In this document: positions 49,079-59,947 of the stretch, one piece after another
How the letters are laid out: every line of letters begins with the position of its first letter
Numbering within the stretch: the stretch's first letter is position 1
Source: Diphasiastrum complanatum
Taxonomy: Eukaryota > Streptophyta > Lycopodiopsida > Lycopodiales > Lycopodiaceae
Reading direction: 5' to 3'
DNA length: 64,000 nucleotides
NCBI GenBank assembly: GCA_029204225.1
Contig: CM055106.1
Location: forward strand, 39,399,827 to 39,463,826
Program-made: the position numbers and the translations under genes
The notes under the pieces: model-generated
The model's input: only the letters and a program-made list of their open reading frames with translations
What the model was told of the DNA's origin: nothing
Database searches by the model: none

Positions 49079-51259
49079 TTGTTTGTAGAAGTCACTAGTA
49101 AGATGGGATCTGCTAGAGCATACCTTCTAGAAGCTAGTGAGAGATTGAATTCTACAAATTATGCTATTTGGAAGGTTAGGATGGAGTCACTCTTGGTGCT
49201 CCAAGACCTTCATGAGTTCTTGATTGAAGATGAAGATGAACCTCTAGGTGCACAGGAGTTAGCTAGATACAAGAAGAGATCTAGGCTTGCACTTCATTGT
49301 GTGAAGATGAATGTGAGCAATGATTTGTTGAGAGAAGTATCAGCATGTACTAGTGCTAAAGAGGCTTGGGAGTCTTTAAAATCAATCTATGAATCTAGTA
49401 ACACTTCAAGAGTACTCATGCTTAGAAATCAGATTTTGCAAAGCATGAAGAGAAGTGAGGAGAGTGCACAAGATTATGTACTCAGAATCAAGTCTCTAAA
49501 TAGGGAGTTGGCTTCTATTGGAGAGAAGATTCATGATGGAGAGCTTGTACAAATTGTCCTTAATGGTCTAGGAGATGACTTTGCAAATTTGGTCCAAAGT
49601 TTTGCCATCCAAGACACTTTGCCAACTATAGAAAAACTTCACAGTGTATTAGTGGCTGAAGAGTGTAGGATGCTCCATGCAAAATCTAGGATGAGTTCCT
49701 TGTCTTTGCAGGATGGTGATGAGAAAGCCAGTTTCTCATTCAAGGGCAAAAAGAAGACCAATGGAAAGAAGAAGCATCCAAAGGAGGCCAAAGAAGAGGA
49801 TGATGCATCAAGCTCAAAGGACAAGTCAAAGCAAAAATGCTTCTTTTGTGGAAAGAAGGGGCATTATGCATCTGAATGCTACAAGAGGCTAAGAGCACAA
49901 GTGGAGGAGGACAAACAAGGAAACCTTGCAAAGGACGAGGAGGAGGATGAAGTAGATGTATTCTTGATGGCATCTACATCCTCACCAACAAGCAATAGCA
50001 ATTCAAGAGACAATTGGTGGATCAACAGTGGGGCTAGCTCCCACATGTCTTGTGAAAAGGACTTTTTCTCAATCTTACACTCTTTCAATGCTGCTAAAAA
50101 GTTTGTCTTTACTACAAATGATGAAGAGTGTAGGATAGATGGTGTTGGCACCATCTCTTTGTGTCTAGAATCCTCAAAATGCATGGATCTAGAAAATGTC
50201 CTTTATGTATCATCAATCACCAAGAATATGCTTAGTGTTGGTCTACTCTTAGAAAGTGGTTTGGATGTCCACTTTAAGCATGGTGTTTGCTTCATCTTGA
50301 AGAATGATGTTTGCATTGCAAAGGTATTTAAACATGAAAGATTGTTTAAGTTGGAAGCTAGTGTTGCTTTTGAAAGAATGAGCTTGGCAAAGGAGGAGAT
50401 CACTCAAGAGGAGATCTTGGAAAAGTGTGATCTTGCTTGCATTAAGGAGGAGCATCAAAATGAGGAAGATCTTGAGGATCAGCCTCAAAGCATGAGAGTT
50501 CCGAGGGAGTTCTCAATGACAATGGCCGAGTCATCAAATTGCATGCAAATTGTCCATTCAAGTGTGCATCTTGCAAGGGTGGTGAGCATTGGAGAGTCTA
50601 CTATCTTTGAATACTTTTTGGAAAGTAGTAGTAGACATGAGGTGACTTGTTTCTTATCTTTAAGATTCATGGTGTTTATTACTTTGTATGACAAGACAAT
50701 GAAATGGGATGCTTTGAAATCTACATTTGTTGTTGATAAAGCAATTTCATTGGATAGCTATTTTTGTAATAGTTTGAATAGAGTCATGAAAGATGAAACA
50801 TCATTTGCTTTGGAAATCTTTGTGTCCACATGCTTTGTGCATGATCATTCCAATGTAAGGACCAAAGATTATCATATTTCAATGATAGGAATAATGGTAG
50901 TGTTTTGCTCTTCAAGTAGAGATTGTAGAATCTACTTGTTTTCAACCAAAGAATTTGTCAATGGTGAAAATGTGATCTTTCAAGAGTGGAAGATTTGTAA
51001 ACTTGAAGAAGCACCTTTGGATCAACACCTTATTCAATTCATTGATGTTTTGGAGTCAAGTCAAGTGGAGGATCAAGCTCAAGACCCGAGGACTCCAAGA
51101 AGAATCTTGAGTATCAAGATAGAGCCATCAAGGCTCAATCATATGGATCAAGCAAGGCATGTTGTCTTTGGCAACATTATTTATGCACTTAATATTTTAA
51201 TTGATGTATCTTCAAGTGCACAAAATGCCTTGGAATCCATGTCTTGGCATGATGTTTAG
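49079..51259 (+). CDS. Copia gag-protease polyprotein without RT/RNase H (726 aa)
   Basis: Uninterrupted. Residues ~20-200 are the copia gag (ERLNSTNYAIWKVRMESLL, AKEAWESLKSIYESSN, VLNGLGDDFANLVQSFA). A Lys-rich linker follows, then zinc knuckle C254-x2-C257-x4-H262-x4-C267. The protease site at 313-322 reads WWINSGASSH, so the catalytic Asp is Asn316; the related fragment at 30.7 kb keeps Asp. Residues ~373-425 resemble the pre-integrase part (NVLYVSSITKNMLSV). The rest is largely unrecognised. ~610-640 (IYLFSTKEFVNGENVIFQEW) and QDPRTPRR look like the integrase end and the integrase-RT linker. The integrase core, RT and RNase H are missing. A more likely start is ATG at 49103 (MGSARAYLLEA). 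Confidence 0.75.
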   Translation: MFVEVTSKMGSARAYLLEASERLNSTNYAIWKVRMESLLVLQDLHEFLIEDEDEPLGAQELARYKKRSRLALHCVKMNVSNDLLREVSACTSAKEAWESLKSIYESSNTSRVLMLRNQILQSMKRSEESAQDYVLRIKSLNRELASIGEKIHDGELVQIVLNGLGDDFANLVQSFAIQDTLPTIEKLHSVLVAEECRMLHAKSRMSSLSLQDGDEKASFSFKGKKKTNGKKKHPKEAKEEDDASSSKDKSKQKCFFCGKKGHYASECYKRLRAQVEEDKQGNLAKDEEEDEVDVFLMASTSSPTSNSNSRDNWWINSGASSHMSCEKDFFSILHSFNAAKKFVFTTNDEECRIDGVGTISLCLESSKCMDLENVLYVSSITKNMLSVGLLLESGLDVHFKHGVCFILKNDVCIAKVFKHERLFKLEASVAFERMSLAKEEITQEEILEKCDLACIKEEHQNEEDLEDQPQSMRVPREFSMTMAESSNCMQIVHSSVHLARVVSIGESTIFEYFLESSSRHEVTCFLSLRFMVFITLYDKTMKWDALKSTFVVDKAISLDSYFCNSLNRVMKDETSFALEIFVSTCFVHDHSNVRTKDYHISMIGIMVVFCSSSRDCRIYLFSTKEFVNGENVIFQEWKICKLEEAPLDQHLIQFIDVLESSQVEDQAQDPRTPRRILSIKIEPSRLNHMDQARHVVFGNIIYALNILIDVSSSAQNALESMSWHDV

Positions 51260-51469
51260 TTTTGAAGTGTGCTACATGTATATAGACACATTTATGGAAC
51301 ATCTTGTAAGGGATCCTCTAAGAGGTGGTGAAAGATCCTTCATGGACATCATTCTCTATTGGAGTCTGAAAAGTTCCTTGTTTGTAGCTGGATTTTTTAG
51401 ACACTTCTAAAAGCTTTCATTCATCTATTAAGAGAGTTGTAGATAGATCAAGCTAAATTTGAGGAGGAG

Positions 51470-51836
51470 TGTGAAGAATTGTCAAAAATTGGCAAATCTA
51501 GCTTGATCAAAAACCATGTAGAATAGTGTAAATTGTGTACACAAGTGGGTCCCACACATGTGAGGCCATGATGCCACATGGGAAACTCATTCTAATGTAG
51601 TTTAGGTCAAGTCAAGAGAGTTGGTCATGTCTATTTGGTGGTCATCCCTACTTTATAGGACCTACACCTAAGTTTAAGGTGAAAATTTGACCAACTAGCT
51701 ACCTACCAAGCATAACTCTAGGAAATAGACTAGGGTTTCATTTTAGGTCTTACATGCTGGAAATCCACCTAACTTCAAGAAGGAAGTTGAATTTGCTATG
51801 TATTCCCTCTCTCCATAGTGAGTAGATAGAAAATTT
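51470..51836 (+). repeat. Truncated 3' LTR of the non-autonomous copia
   Basis: Preceded by GAGGAGGAG; matches 47800-48166 with about seven differences, then diverges abruptly after GATAGAAAATTTT. Confidence 0.85.
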
Positions 51837-52849
51837 TAAGAGAGTCATAAATAAAAGTGTTTAACCAGGTTGGGTGTCCTACCCACCTTGATTCAATTGA
51901 CTATAACTTTTGATTGAGAGATCCAATCACTATGAAGTCAATTGCAACACAAATTAGCCTCAAATAGCTTTCAAATTGGCTATCAAGCATCAAATTTGGC
52001 TCACAGATGGAAGAGAACTATAAAACTGAATTTTGCTATCCTTCACACGTGTCTAAGCAAGAAAATTTGTACAATGTAAAAAAAGAATCAATCCTTATGA
52101 TAATGAACCATTTTGAAAAAAAAAATGCTTGAGATAGCATGGGAGATGCAAACTAGTCTCTCTAGATCTAGATTTTCAAGAAATTTTTGGAACTTTGGAT
52201 GAAACAGCCATCAAAAGCTTAGGTAGGCTCTAATAGCATGTGAAATTTCACACGTGTGGGAATGCCCTAAAGTGTGTGATTGATCTCCTAAGCAAGCTTG
52301 TGCACTTGCCAGTGGATTCTAGATTGATCTAGATCAAAAAGGTAAGGCATAGAGGCAAAGATGGATGCAATTATTGATAACCAAAGTTCATATACATGAA
52401 AGGAAAAGCTTCTTGAAAGTACAAAGGAAAATTAAGCTCCTCTCCTTGGGTAGAGAGAGAATATAGCTAATTAAAACTCATGTAGAGAGAGAAAATCATG
52501 CAAGCATATCTCACCAAAATTTGACTCAAAATCTCAACTTACATAATGACCATAAGGAGAAGTACATATAGAGTTTGTGGAGATCCCTCCTTGCATGCTA
52601 TTGGACCTCTAATCATAGCCTCTTCAATTCATAGGCATTACATGTGGATTTTGCCAATTTGCCATCTATGCCAATTTTTGGCCCTATCACAGCTCTACAC
52701 AAAGAAGCTTCACATAAAAACTTTATAAAACCCCTAAAGCTATGATAAACTATTTTACACATGTGGGAACATGCTCCACACATGTGAAATGTACTCACAA
52801 ACATAAAAGACATAAAACTGTCAAGCTAGACTTTTGCCAATTTTTCACA
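51837..52849 (-). repeat. Inverted, related copia LTR sequence
   Basis: Reverse-complemented from 52849 it starts TGTGAAAAATTGGCAAAAG and TCTAGCTTGA, matching the first ~40 bp of the 47800 LTR family. It also shares CACATGTG words and has a TATA-like CTATATGTA near 52567. The inner boundary is unclear; a PBS is not seen. Its outer end at 52849 is where gypsy B homology resumes. Confidence 0.5.
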
Positions 52850-54480
52850 CATTATGACTCTCAAACCGATACCGTCAACTGAAATCAAACTCTTGCAACA
52901 ATTGATTGTACAACATGCTATATGTGTCAACAAGATAATCGGTCCAACTTGAGCGAGATTTCATTATTGGATCGAACTTTGGATACACCGATCACTTTTC
53001 CTTTGAATGTGCTGAATGTACCTTGGATATCAACGGAACCCATACCAGATCCAACTTATTCATATGAGTCACACCTTGACTTATGATGACAATGTAGAAC
53101 TTATTGATGAGTAGATTTCAGATCATGGATCCTACCAGATTTGGAGTATATGATATTCACGATGAACCAACAATAAAACCGCCAAAAACAATTATATTGA
53201 AGGAAGACAAGAGCACGGGATCAATGACGAAGAAACAAGCTAAGCAACATTATAATACGGTCCTGAAATGGGAAAATCCACCTCAAAAAGTTGATTCAAA
53301 GAATGTACCACATTATTGGATAAAGACAGAGAAAGTCAAGGATGATTCTTCAAGTCAGAATTCTCGCAAGACATCACCATCTAGGAAGTCTTCACCTTCA
53401 AAGAAGAATCCATCTTCTCGGAAGTCATCGCCTCCACGATCGATTCCTGCTAAGAAAGCTAAGCGAAGATCTAGTACTAATACTTTTGACAAAGAACAAT
53501 CGGAGGAAGTCCAACATGATATGCCAAAGCATTTCAAATGTTATACTCTAGATGATGTGGTTATCATGTTACCAAAAGCAAATCGTGAACCTGAAGAACA
53601 AGTGAAGATTGTATAAGTTGGAGCACAACTCACTCCTGAACAGTTTCAAGAGCTACGAACATTGCTTATCAAGTGTCTAGATTGCTTTGCTTGACTTATA
53701 GAGATCTCAAAGGGATTTTGACATCAGTTATTGAGCATACCATACCCTTAATACCTGATGCAGTTCCCAAGGTCACAAAGTTCTATCGCTGTAATCCTAA
53801 TGTTACGAGTTCGATAAAGAAAGAGCTACAAAGATTGCTTGAAGCTGATTTCATTTATGAGATCGAGCACATTGAATGGGTTTCACCAATTGTCATTGTT
53901 CCTAAGAAGAGTGGAATATTGAGAATTTGTGTGAATCTCAAATCTTTGACACGAAATGATCACTTTCTGTTACCTTTTACCGAAAGCATTTTGGATCGCC
54001 TTGATGGAGTGGAAGCTTACAGTTTTTTAGATGGATTTAGTGGATACAACCAGGTCAAGATTGCATCTGCAGATCATATAAAATAGCTTTTGCAATAAAA
54101 TGGGACACTTATGCTTATAAAGTAATGCTTTTTGGACTCGGTAGTACACCTAGTTCATTCCAAAGAGTGATGCAATTTGCTTTCAAAGATTATCTACAAA
54201 AATTCATTGAAATTTAGTCCATAGCACAGATACAAACCACTTGGATTGGTTGGAAAAAGTATTTGAACATTGCTGCAAGTACCAGATTTTCTTAAATCCA
54301 AGAGATGTCACGAACGGGTTTGTTTTGGTATTGAGAATGATTTTGTTTATTTGAATTTTCTTTTGTGTGGAAGCTCACAGGAACCTAGACACGTGACTAC
54401 AGATCACAAAACAAATTTCATTCTAGCAATCAAGATAGTAGAAGACAAGAAGATGCACGAAATAGAGCAATCAAATTAGC
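52850..54480 (+). pseudogene. Gypsy B protease end, linker and RT, broken
   Basis: Homology to gypsy A resumes with CATTATGACTCTCAAACCGA, equivalent to about 7215 in gypsy A, so ~1.2 kb of gag/protease is missing relative to it. 53104-53616 is the linker (TGSMTKKQAKQHYNTVLKWE) with an extra Ser/Lys/Pro repeat. 53673-54086 is RT (FYRCNPNV, WVSPIVIVPKKSGILRICVN, FLLPFTES, DGFSGYNQVKIAS). It then passes through stops into GLGSTPSSFQRV and the Asp-less active-site region near 54210. No integrase or LTR follows before the next element. Confidence 0.8.
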
Positions 54481-54668
54481 AATTTAATTTTTCGAATGAG
54501 ATGGTCAGTGTCTCGCTCGTTGGCGGTATGACGCTATGCTGTTTTGCTATGTTCTGCTTGTTGGAAGACTTTCATGCATATCTATTTCGTATCTATCCTA
54601 CCTCCTTTGGCATTCAATCCGAATGTTTCCATGGCATCAGATAAAGTCCACGAACAGCTGCCAATTGC

Positions 54669-55231
<563 letters not shown>

Positions 55232-55261
55232 CCTCCTTAAATGACAATGCAAAATATGAAA

Positions 55262-57215
55262 TCTTCACTATGTAACAAAACCAACACGTGGTATCAAATT
55301 TAAAGCTTTGCATAAAGCTTCAAATCTGACTCTAGGCAACGCCTTAGTGAAGAGGTTCGCAATATTATCCTCTGTAGGACAATATTCAAGTAAAATTTCG
55401 CCATCATGAAGTCTCTCTCAAAAAAGTGATAATGGATCTCGATGTGTTTCGTCCTTGCATGAAAAACAGGATTCCGTCCAATGGCAATAGCACTTTAACT
55501 ATCACTCAAGATAAGAGTGGCTGAGGGCTCGCCAAACTTCATGTCAACAAGTAGTCTTCTCAGTCGTAAACACTTTGTTGTGGCTGAAAATATTGCTCTA
55601 TATTCTGCCTCACTAGAACAAGTAGCAACAGTGGGCTGCTTTTTACTTGACCAAGAAATTGCAAAATTTCCATAGAAAAAGCAATGTCCACTTGTAGAGT
55701 GTCTAGTGTCTTGAACTCCACCCCAATCCGAGTCACTAAAACCAACCAAACATGCATCATCACAAGCAGGATAAACTAGTCCACGACTTCTTGTTCCTTG
55801 AAGATATCGAAAGATCCTCTTCAATGCTTTCCAATGTGATGTCATCGGGGCATGCATGAATTGACTCATGAGTGAGACACTATAAGAAATGTCCGGTCTT
55901 GAATCACATAGGTAAATGAGACAACCAATAGCTTGACAATATAAAGTAGTGTCAAATGATTCACCATCACCTTGACTACTTAATTTCAGACCTGTCTCCA
56001 TAGGTGTAGCAACCGGCTTGCAATCTTCCATGTTGAACTGCTTCAAAATCTACCCAATGTAGAGTTCTTGAGAGATGAAAATTTCAGCCCCTTCTTGTAC
56101 AAATTCAAGACCAAGATAAAAGTGCAATAGGCCTAAATCTGAAGTTTCAAAAACCATACCAAGATCAAGTATTACGGCACCAATCTGCTGCTCATTACTT
56201 CCCATAATAATAATATCATCAGCATAAAGCAAAATAATGATGATATAATCTGAAATATGCTTGACATAAATAGTAGATTCGCTAGGACTATTAGTAAACC
56301 CTCGATCACAGAAGTAGGCATGTATTTTTTGGTACCACATCCTTGGAGCTTGCTTCAGTCCATAAAGTGCCTTCTTGAGAAGACAAACTTTATCTTCTTG
56401 GCCTTCAACCAAAAAACCAGCAGGTTGTTGAAGATACACTTCCTCATTGAGATCACCATTGAGGAATGCTGTCTTTATGTCAAGTTGCTGCAAACACCAA
56501 ACAAAGTGGGCAGCCAAAGAGATTACTACCCTCATGGTAGTCATCCGAGCAGTAGGAGAAAAAGTCTCCTCATAATCAATCCCCTTTTGCTAAGCATAGC
56601 CTTTGGCAACGAGCCTTGTCTTGTACCTTTCAATGGTACCATCTGCCTTATACTTGATTTTGTATACCCATTTAAAACCAATTGCTTTCTTCCCATGAGG
56701 AAGATCAACAAGAACCCAAATCTGGTTCTTCATAAGTGAGTCATACTCATCTTGCATCGCATCCTCCCAACATTTTACTCCTTTGGCCTGCCTATAGAAA
56801 ACAGGTTCTTCTACAACATCTCCATGAGATGTAAGAGCAAAATCTGAAAAATCAACATAGTCCACTGATTTTGTAGAGGCACGTGTCTTTCCATCATAAA
56901 ATGAACTAACTTTGTTGTTCCGCAAAGTCAACAACAGCCACTGTGGGACTGTTTTGGGCTGTCTAAGAGCCATGTCTCTTCTTACAATTTGTTGTCCAAG
57001 ATTCTACGACACCGCACTTGGCTCTCCAAGATCTTCCAAAACTAGTCCTTGTTGTCCAACGGTTCCTGCAGGCTGATTTTGAGCAACAACGGGCGATTCT
57101 TGATGAACACTAAGCTCTAAACTTGATGAGGCGTTGGGTAGGTCGAAACTGGTCGATTGCTACCCCTTATCTCCAACAATAGAAGATGGTACCAAATCTG
57201 GAAAAACTTTGACAT
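55262..57215 (-). pseudogene. Copia RT and RNase H, lightly damaged
   Basis: Read from 57215 down: integrase-RT linker, then RT start 56973-56590 (WEDAMQDEYDSLMKNQIWVL, FKWVYKIKYKADG). After one TAG the frame continues QKGIDYEETFSPTARMTTMR and 56544-56050 with QLDIKTAFLNGDLNEEVYLQ, ALYGLKQAPRMWY and the catalytic LLYADDIIIMG. After a second stop at about 56047 come RNase H parts to 55495 (GFSDSDWGGV, SSEAEYRAI), a third stop, and SAIAIGRNPVFHARTKHIEI. Few lesions separate this copy from an open frame, so it is fairly young. Confidence 0.88.
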
Positions 57216-57221
57216 TTACAC

Positions 57222-58595
57222 CACACCGCATTAGATCGCAATCCACCAACTTCGACCTGCAACGATCACCTCAACATCACCCGCATACACTCGACACTAC
57301 ACACCCCCACAACATCCCAACCACATACCATCCCATCACAACCATTTACAAACATATCTCTCTTCCTCTCCGCCAGATCTTCACACTCCTTCCATTCTGT
57401 CAGATCTCAACCGGAGGCCTCAGTGCAATCTCAACCGGAGCACCCTGCTCAGATCTCAACCAGAGGCCTCAATGCAATCTCAACCGGAGCACTCTGCTAA
57501 GATCTCAACCGAAGCACCCTGCTCACCCTGCTTAGATCTCAACCGAAGCACTCAGTTCAGATCTCAACCGGAGCACTCAGCTCAAAACTCAATCGGAGTT
57601 CAGGCTCACATCTCAACCGGAGTGAGTTATTTGATCTCAACCGAAGGAGGTCGCTCAGTTTTCAACTGACGGACCAGCTCCCTATCCACCCGCACTCCGT
57701 TGTTGTAACCACATGCCACCCATTCATCCACAGACGTAACCAACCGTAATACACAGCAACACCTGCCCTCGCCCGTCGAGACCACACTCCATCGCATTTC
57801 ATCGCATTTCATCGCACTCACCCTATGCCTACCTTCGTCACCTCCAACCGCCAATCGACCATCCTTTACTCACATTTGCACAGCACCATTGACACCGCAC
57901 CCTGCCATTCATACCGCCACAATCCATTACAGCCGCAATCACCACAACCGCACTTGTATCCCGTAATCACCAACTCCACCATAACCGCTGCACACCCCTT
58001 CCATACCTGCTTCCGCCAGGCACCGCAAATGACCATCATAGACAGCCACAACCATCCCTGACCGCCACAACAGCCATCTTATGGCCCACTACGAATACAC
58101 CCCACCGTCATCGACTGCAACCAACCGCCACGACAGCCATCTTACGGCCTACTACGAATACACCCCACCGTCACAGACCACAGCAGACCGCAATATTACG
58201 GACTACGAATCCTTCATCACCATCGACAACCCACAATCGACCACCATCAACAACCCACAAACAACTGCAATTACACCACCATAAGGCTACTCTCAGCCAC
58301 CTTCACAACATTCCACCACCATCTGCCCAAGAACGATCACACTGCTCCACAAACGCACTACAATCCAACCATCCCATCTCACTTGTCCATCCTAGCAATC
58401 GCAACAAGCCGCATACTACGGCCCTACGACTACACTCGACCGCCCGTTCTCGCAACAGACTACCGCAACCGCAATCATCCGCACCCCCATGACCGTAAAC
58501 CGTAGGGACTGCAAAAATCCCCAAAAAAAAAAAACTTACAAAAACACAAAAAACTCAAAATCCAAACCACAATAAAAAAAACTCACCAGTACCCA
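57222..58595 (+). repeat. G-poor, C/A-rich leader with tandem repeats (gypsy C)
   Basis: 57400-57660 holds about nine imperfect units of ATCTCAACCGGAGCAC, period about 23-40 bp. 58060-58190 holds a near-perfect doublet around ACTACGAATACACCCCACCGTC. All frames are rich in Pro, His, Thr and Gln. It lies immediately before the gag start at 58596. Whether it is untranslated leader, LTR remnant or N-terminal coding repeat cannot be decided. Confidence 0.6.
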
Positions 58596-59947
58596 ATGGA
58601 CCAACAAAACAATCCTGAAGTCCCAGACGATTATCCATACGAGATCAAGTCCCCTGAAGTTGAACAAATCAGACGTCATAGGTTCTACCGAATGAGAACC
58701 AAACTCCAAGAGCCATCCACAAACCCGTTCAATGGACAAGAATCTGATAGAGCCGAGTCTTCAAGAGCACGACCCCGTTTTTATGGTGCTGACCCCTCAC
58801 AGGCCAGAACCAACCTTAATGGAGTCCCTGCTACCCACGGAGCTCCTCTTGAGAGATGTACACCAATACTAGACTACCAAAGTTTGACGGTATTTTGGAC
58901 CCTCAAAGATTTTTGCAAATCTTTGAGAATGCATGTGGTGTATATGGCGAGACATCACCCGACGTCATGATTCAACTCTTCTCGATGACCATGATCGATC
59001 GAGCACGAGAATGGTTTTTTAACCTTGATCGTGAAGATAAACATGACTGGTCACTCTTGAAGGAGGCCTTTATCAAATGCTTCAAGCCATTTCGCTTGAT
59101 AGAAAGCCCTTTTGTCAAGCTAAGTAATATCAAAATGACAAAAGACGAACGAGTATGAGACTATATTGAGCATTTCAAACGTCTCAAAAGTCAAGTACAA
59201 GAACAACCCTTTGAACAGATGCTCATCATCTGGTTCTTAGTCGGCCTTCCAAGATGGATTAGACGTGAGCTTAAATCCAATGACGAATATACGAGCCTAA
59301 AGTTAGCTATGTCTGATGCCATCAAGGAAGAAGATGAAGGATCAGATGTTGATGAATCCAGGGAAAGACGAGCACCACGTGCTCCTGTCCATGAGTCAAA
59401 GCCGATCGAGGACAGCCAAGATCAGCTTTGAAAATCCCAGTTGGAGCTGCTTAATAAGCAACATCAACTATAGATGGAGAAACTCACCAATGAGTTTCAA
59501 ACTACCCTGAAGTCTATCCAAAGCAGTATGTCTGGTCAGTCAAACCCTGCACATGTACCTTATAGACGAAAAACAATATGGTGCCCACACTGCCGGGCTA
59601 CGCATCCTGTTGATGCTTGTCCTTCATATCGACCTATTCAAACACATACAGTTCAACAATATGAAGAACACCCATCACAATCTGGAAATGCCTTGCCTTA
59701 TCATGAATATCCACCAGCAAGTCTAGAACCACTAGCCATACAAGATGGCTACGCCATTATACAAGGGCCACTACACACCAGATGCTTCATCCGTGGTGAA
59801 ACTGGCCACTTCATGGTTGATTGTCCAGTCAAGACCAAGTACCATCCTAAGTGTCCCCACTGTATAAGAAAACACAGTTTCAAAGACTGTCCAAAGCAAC
59901 ACGCTAAGATCCTACCTACCCGTCACGTCAGTTATGAATCACAATAG
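58596..59947 (+). pseudogene. Gypsy C gag with zinc knuckles
   Basis: Starts MDQQNNPEVPDDYPYEIKSP. One frame change near 58855 leads to FDGILDPQRFLQIFENACGV and the retroviral-type gag core (SMTMIDRAREWFFNLDRE, WSLLKEAFIKCF). WFLVGLPRWIRRELKSNDEY and AMSDAIKEEDEG are homologous to gypsy B gag. Stops are at 59155, 59429 and 59471, all single C-to-T changes from Arg or Gln codons. Knuckles: CPHCRATHPVDAC, CFIRGETGHFMVDC (second Cys replaced by Arg) and CPHCIRKHSFKDC. The frame ends at 59947, and no protease or RT follows. Confidence 0.8.

Larger units (their letters stand above)
47800..51836 (+). mobile_element. Non-autonomous copia element with gag-protease ORF only
   Basis: The 5' LTR is 47800-48473 (TGTGAAGAATTG to ACTTTCACA). 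Primer site TGGTATCAGAGCC follows at 48474. One ORF lies at 49079-51259, a purine-rich GAGGAGGAG tract ends at 51469, and the 3' LTR 51470-51836 has only the first 367 bp. The LTR overlap has about seven mismatches (near 2%), so insertion is fairly recent. RT and RNase H are absent, so movement would need enzymes from another element. This recalls TR-GAG-type non-autonomous elements of plants. The 3' LTR breaks off where an inverted, related LTR begins. Confidence 0.8.

Noticed and set aside
57400-57660. CRISPR-like repeated units
   Set aside because: Units are degenerate with no regular unique spacers; a eukaryotic tandem repeat next to gag.
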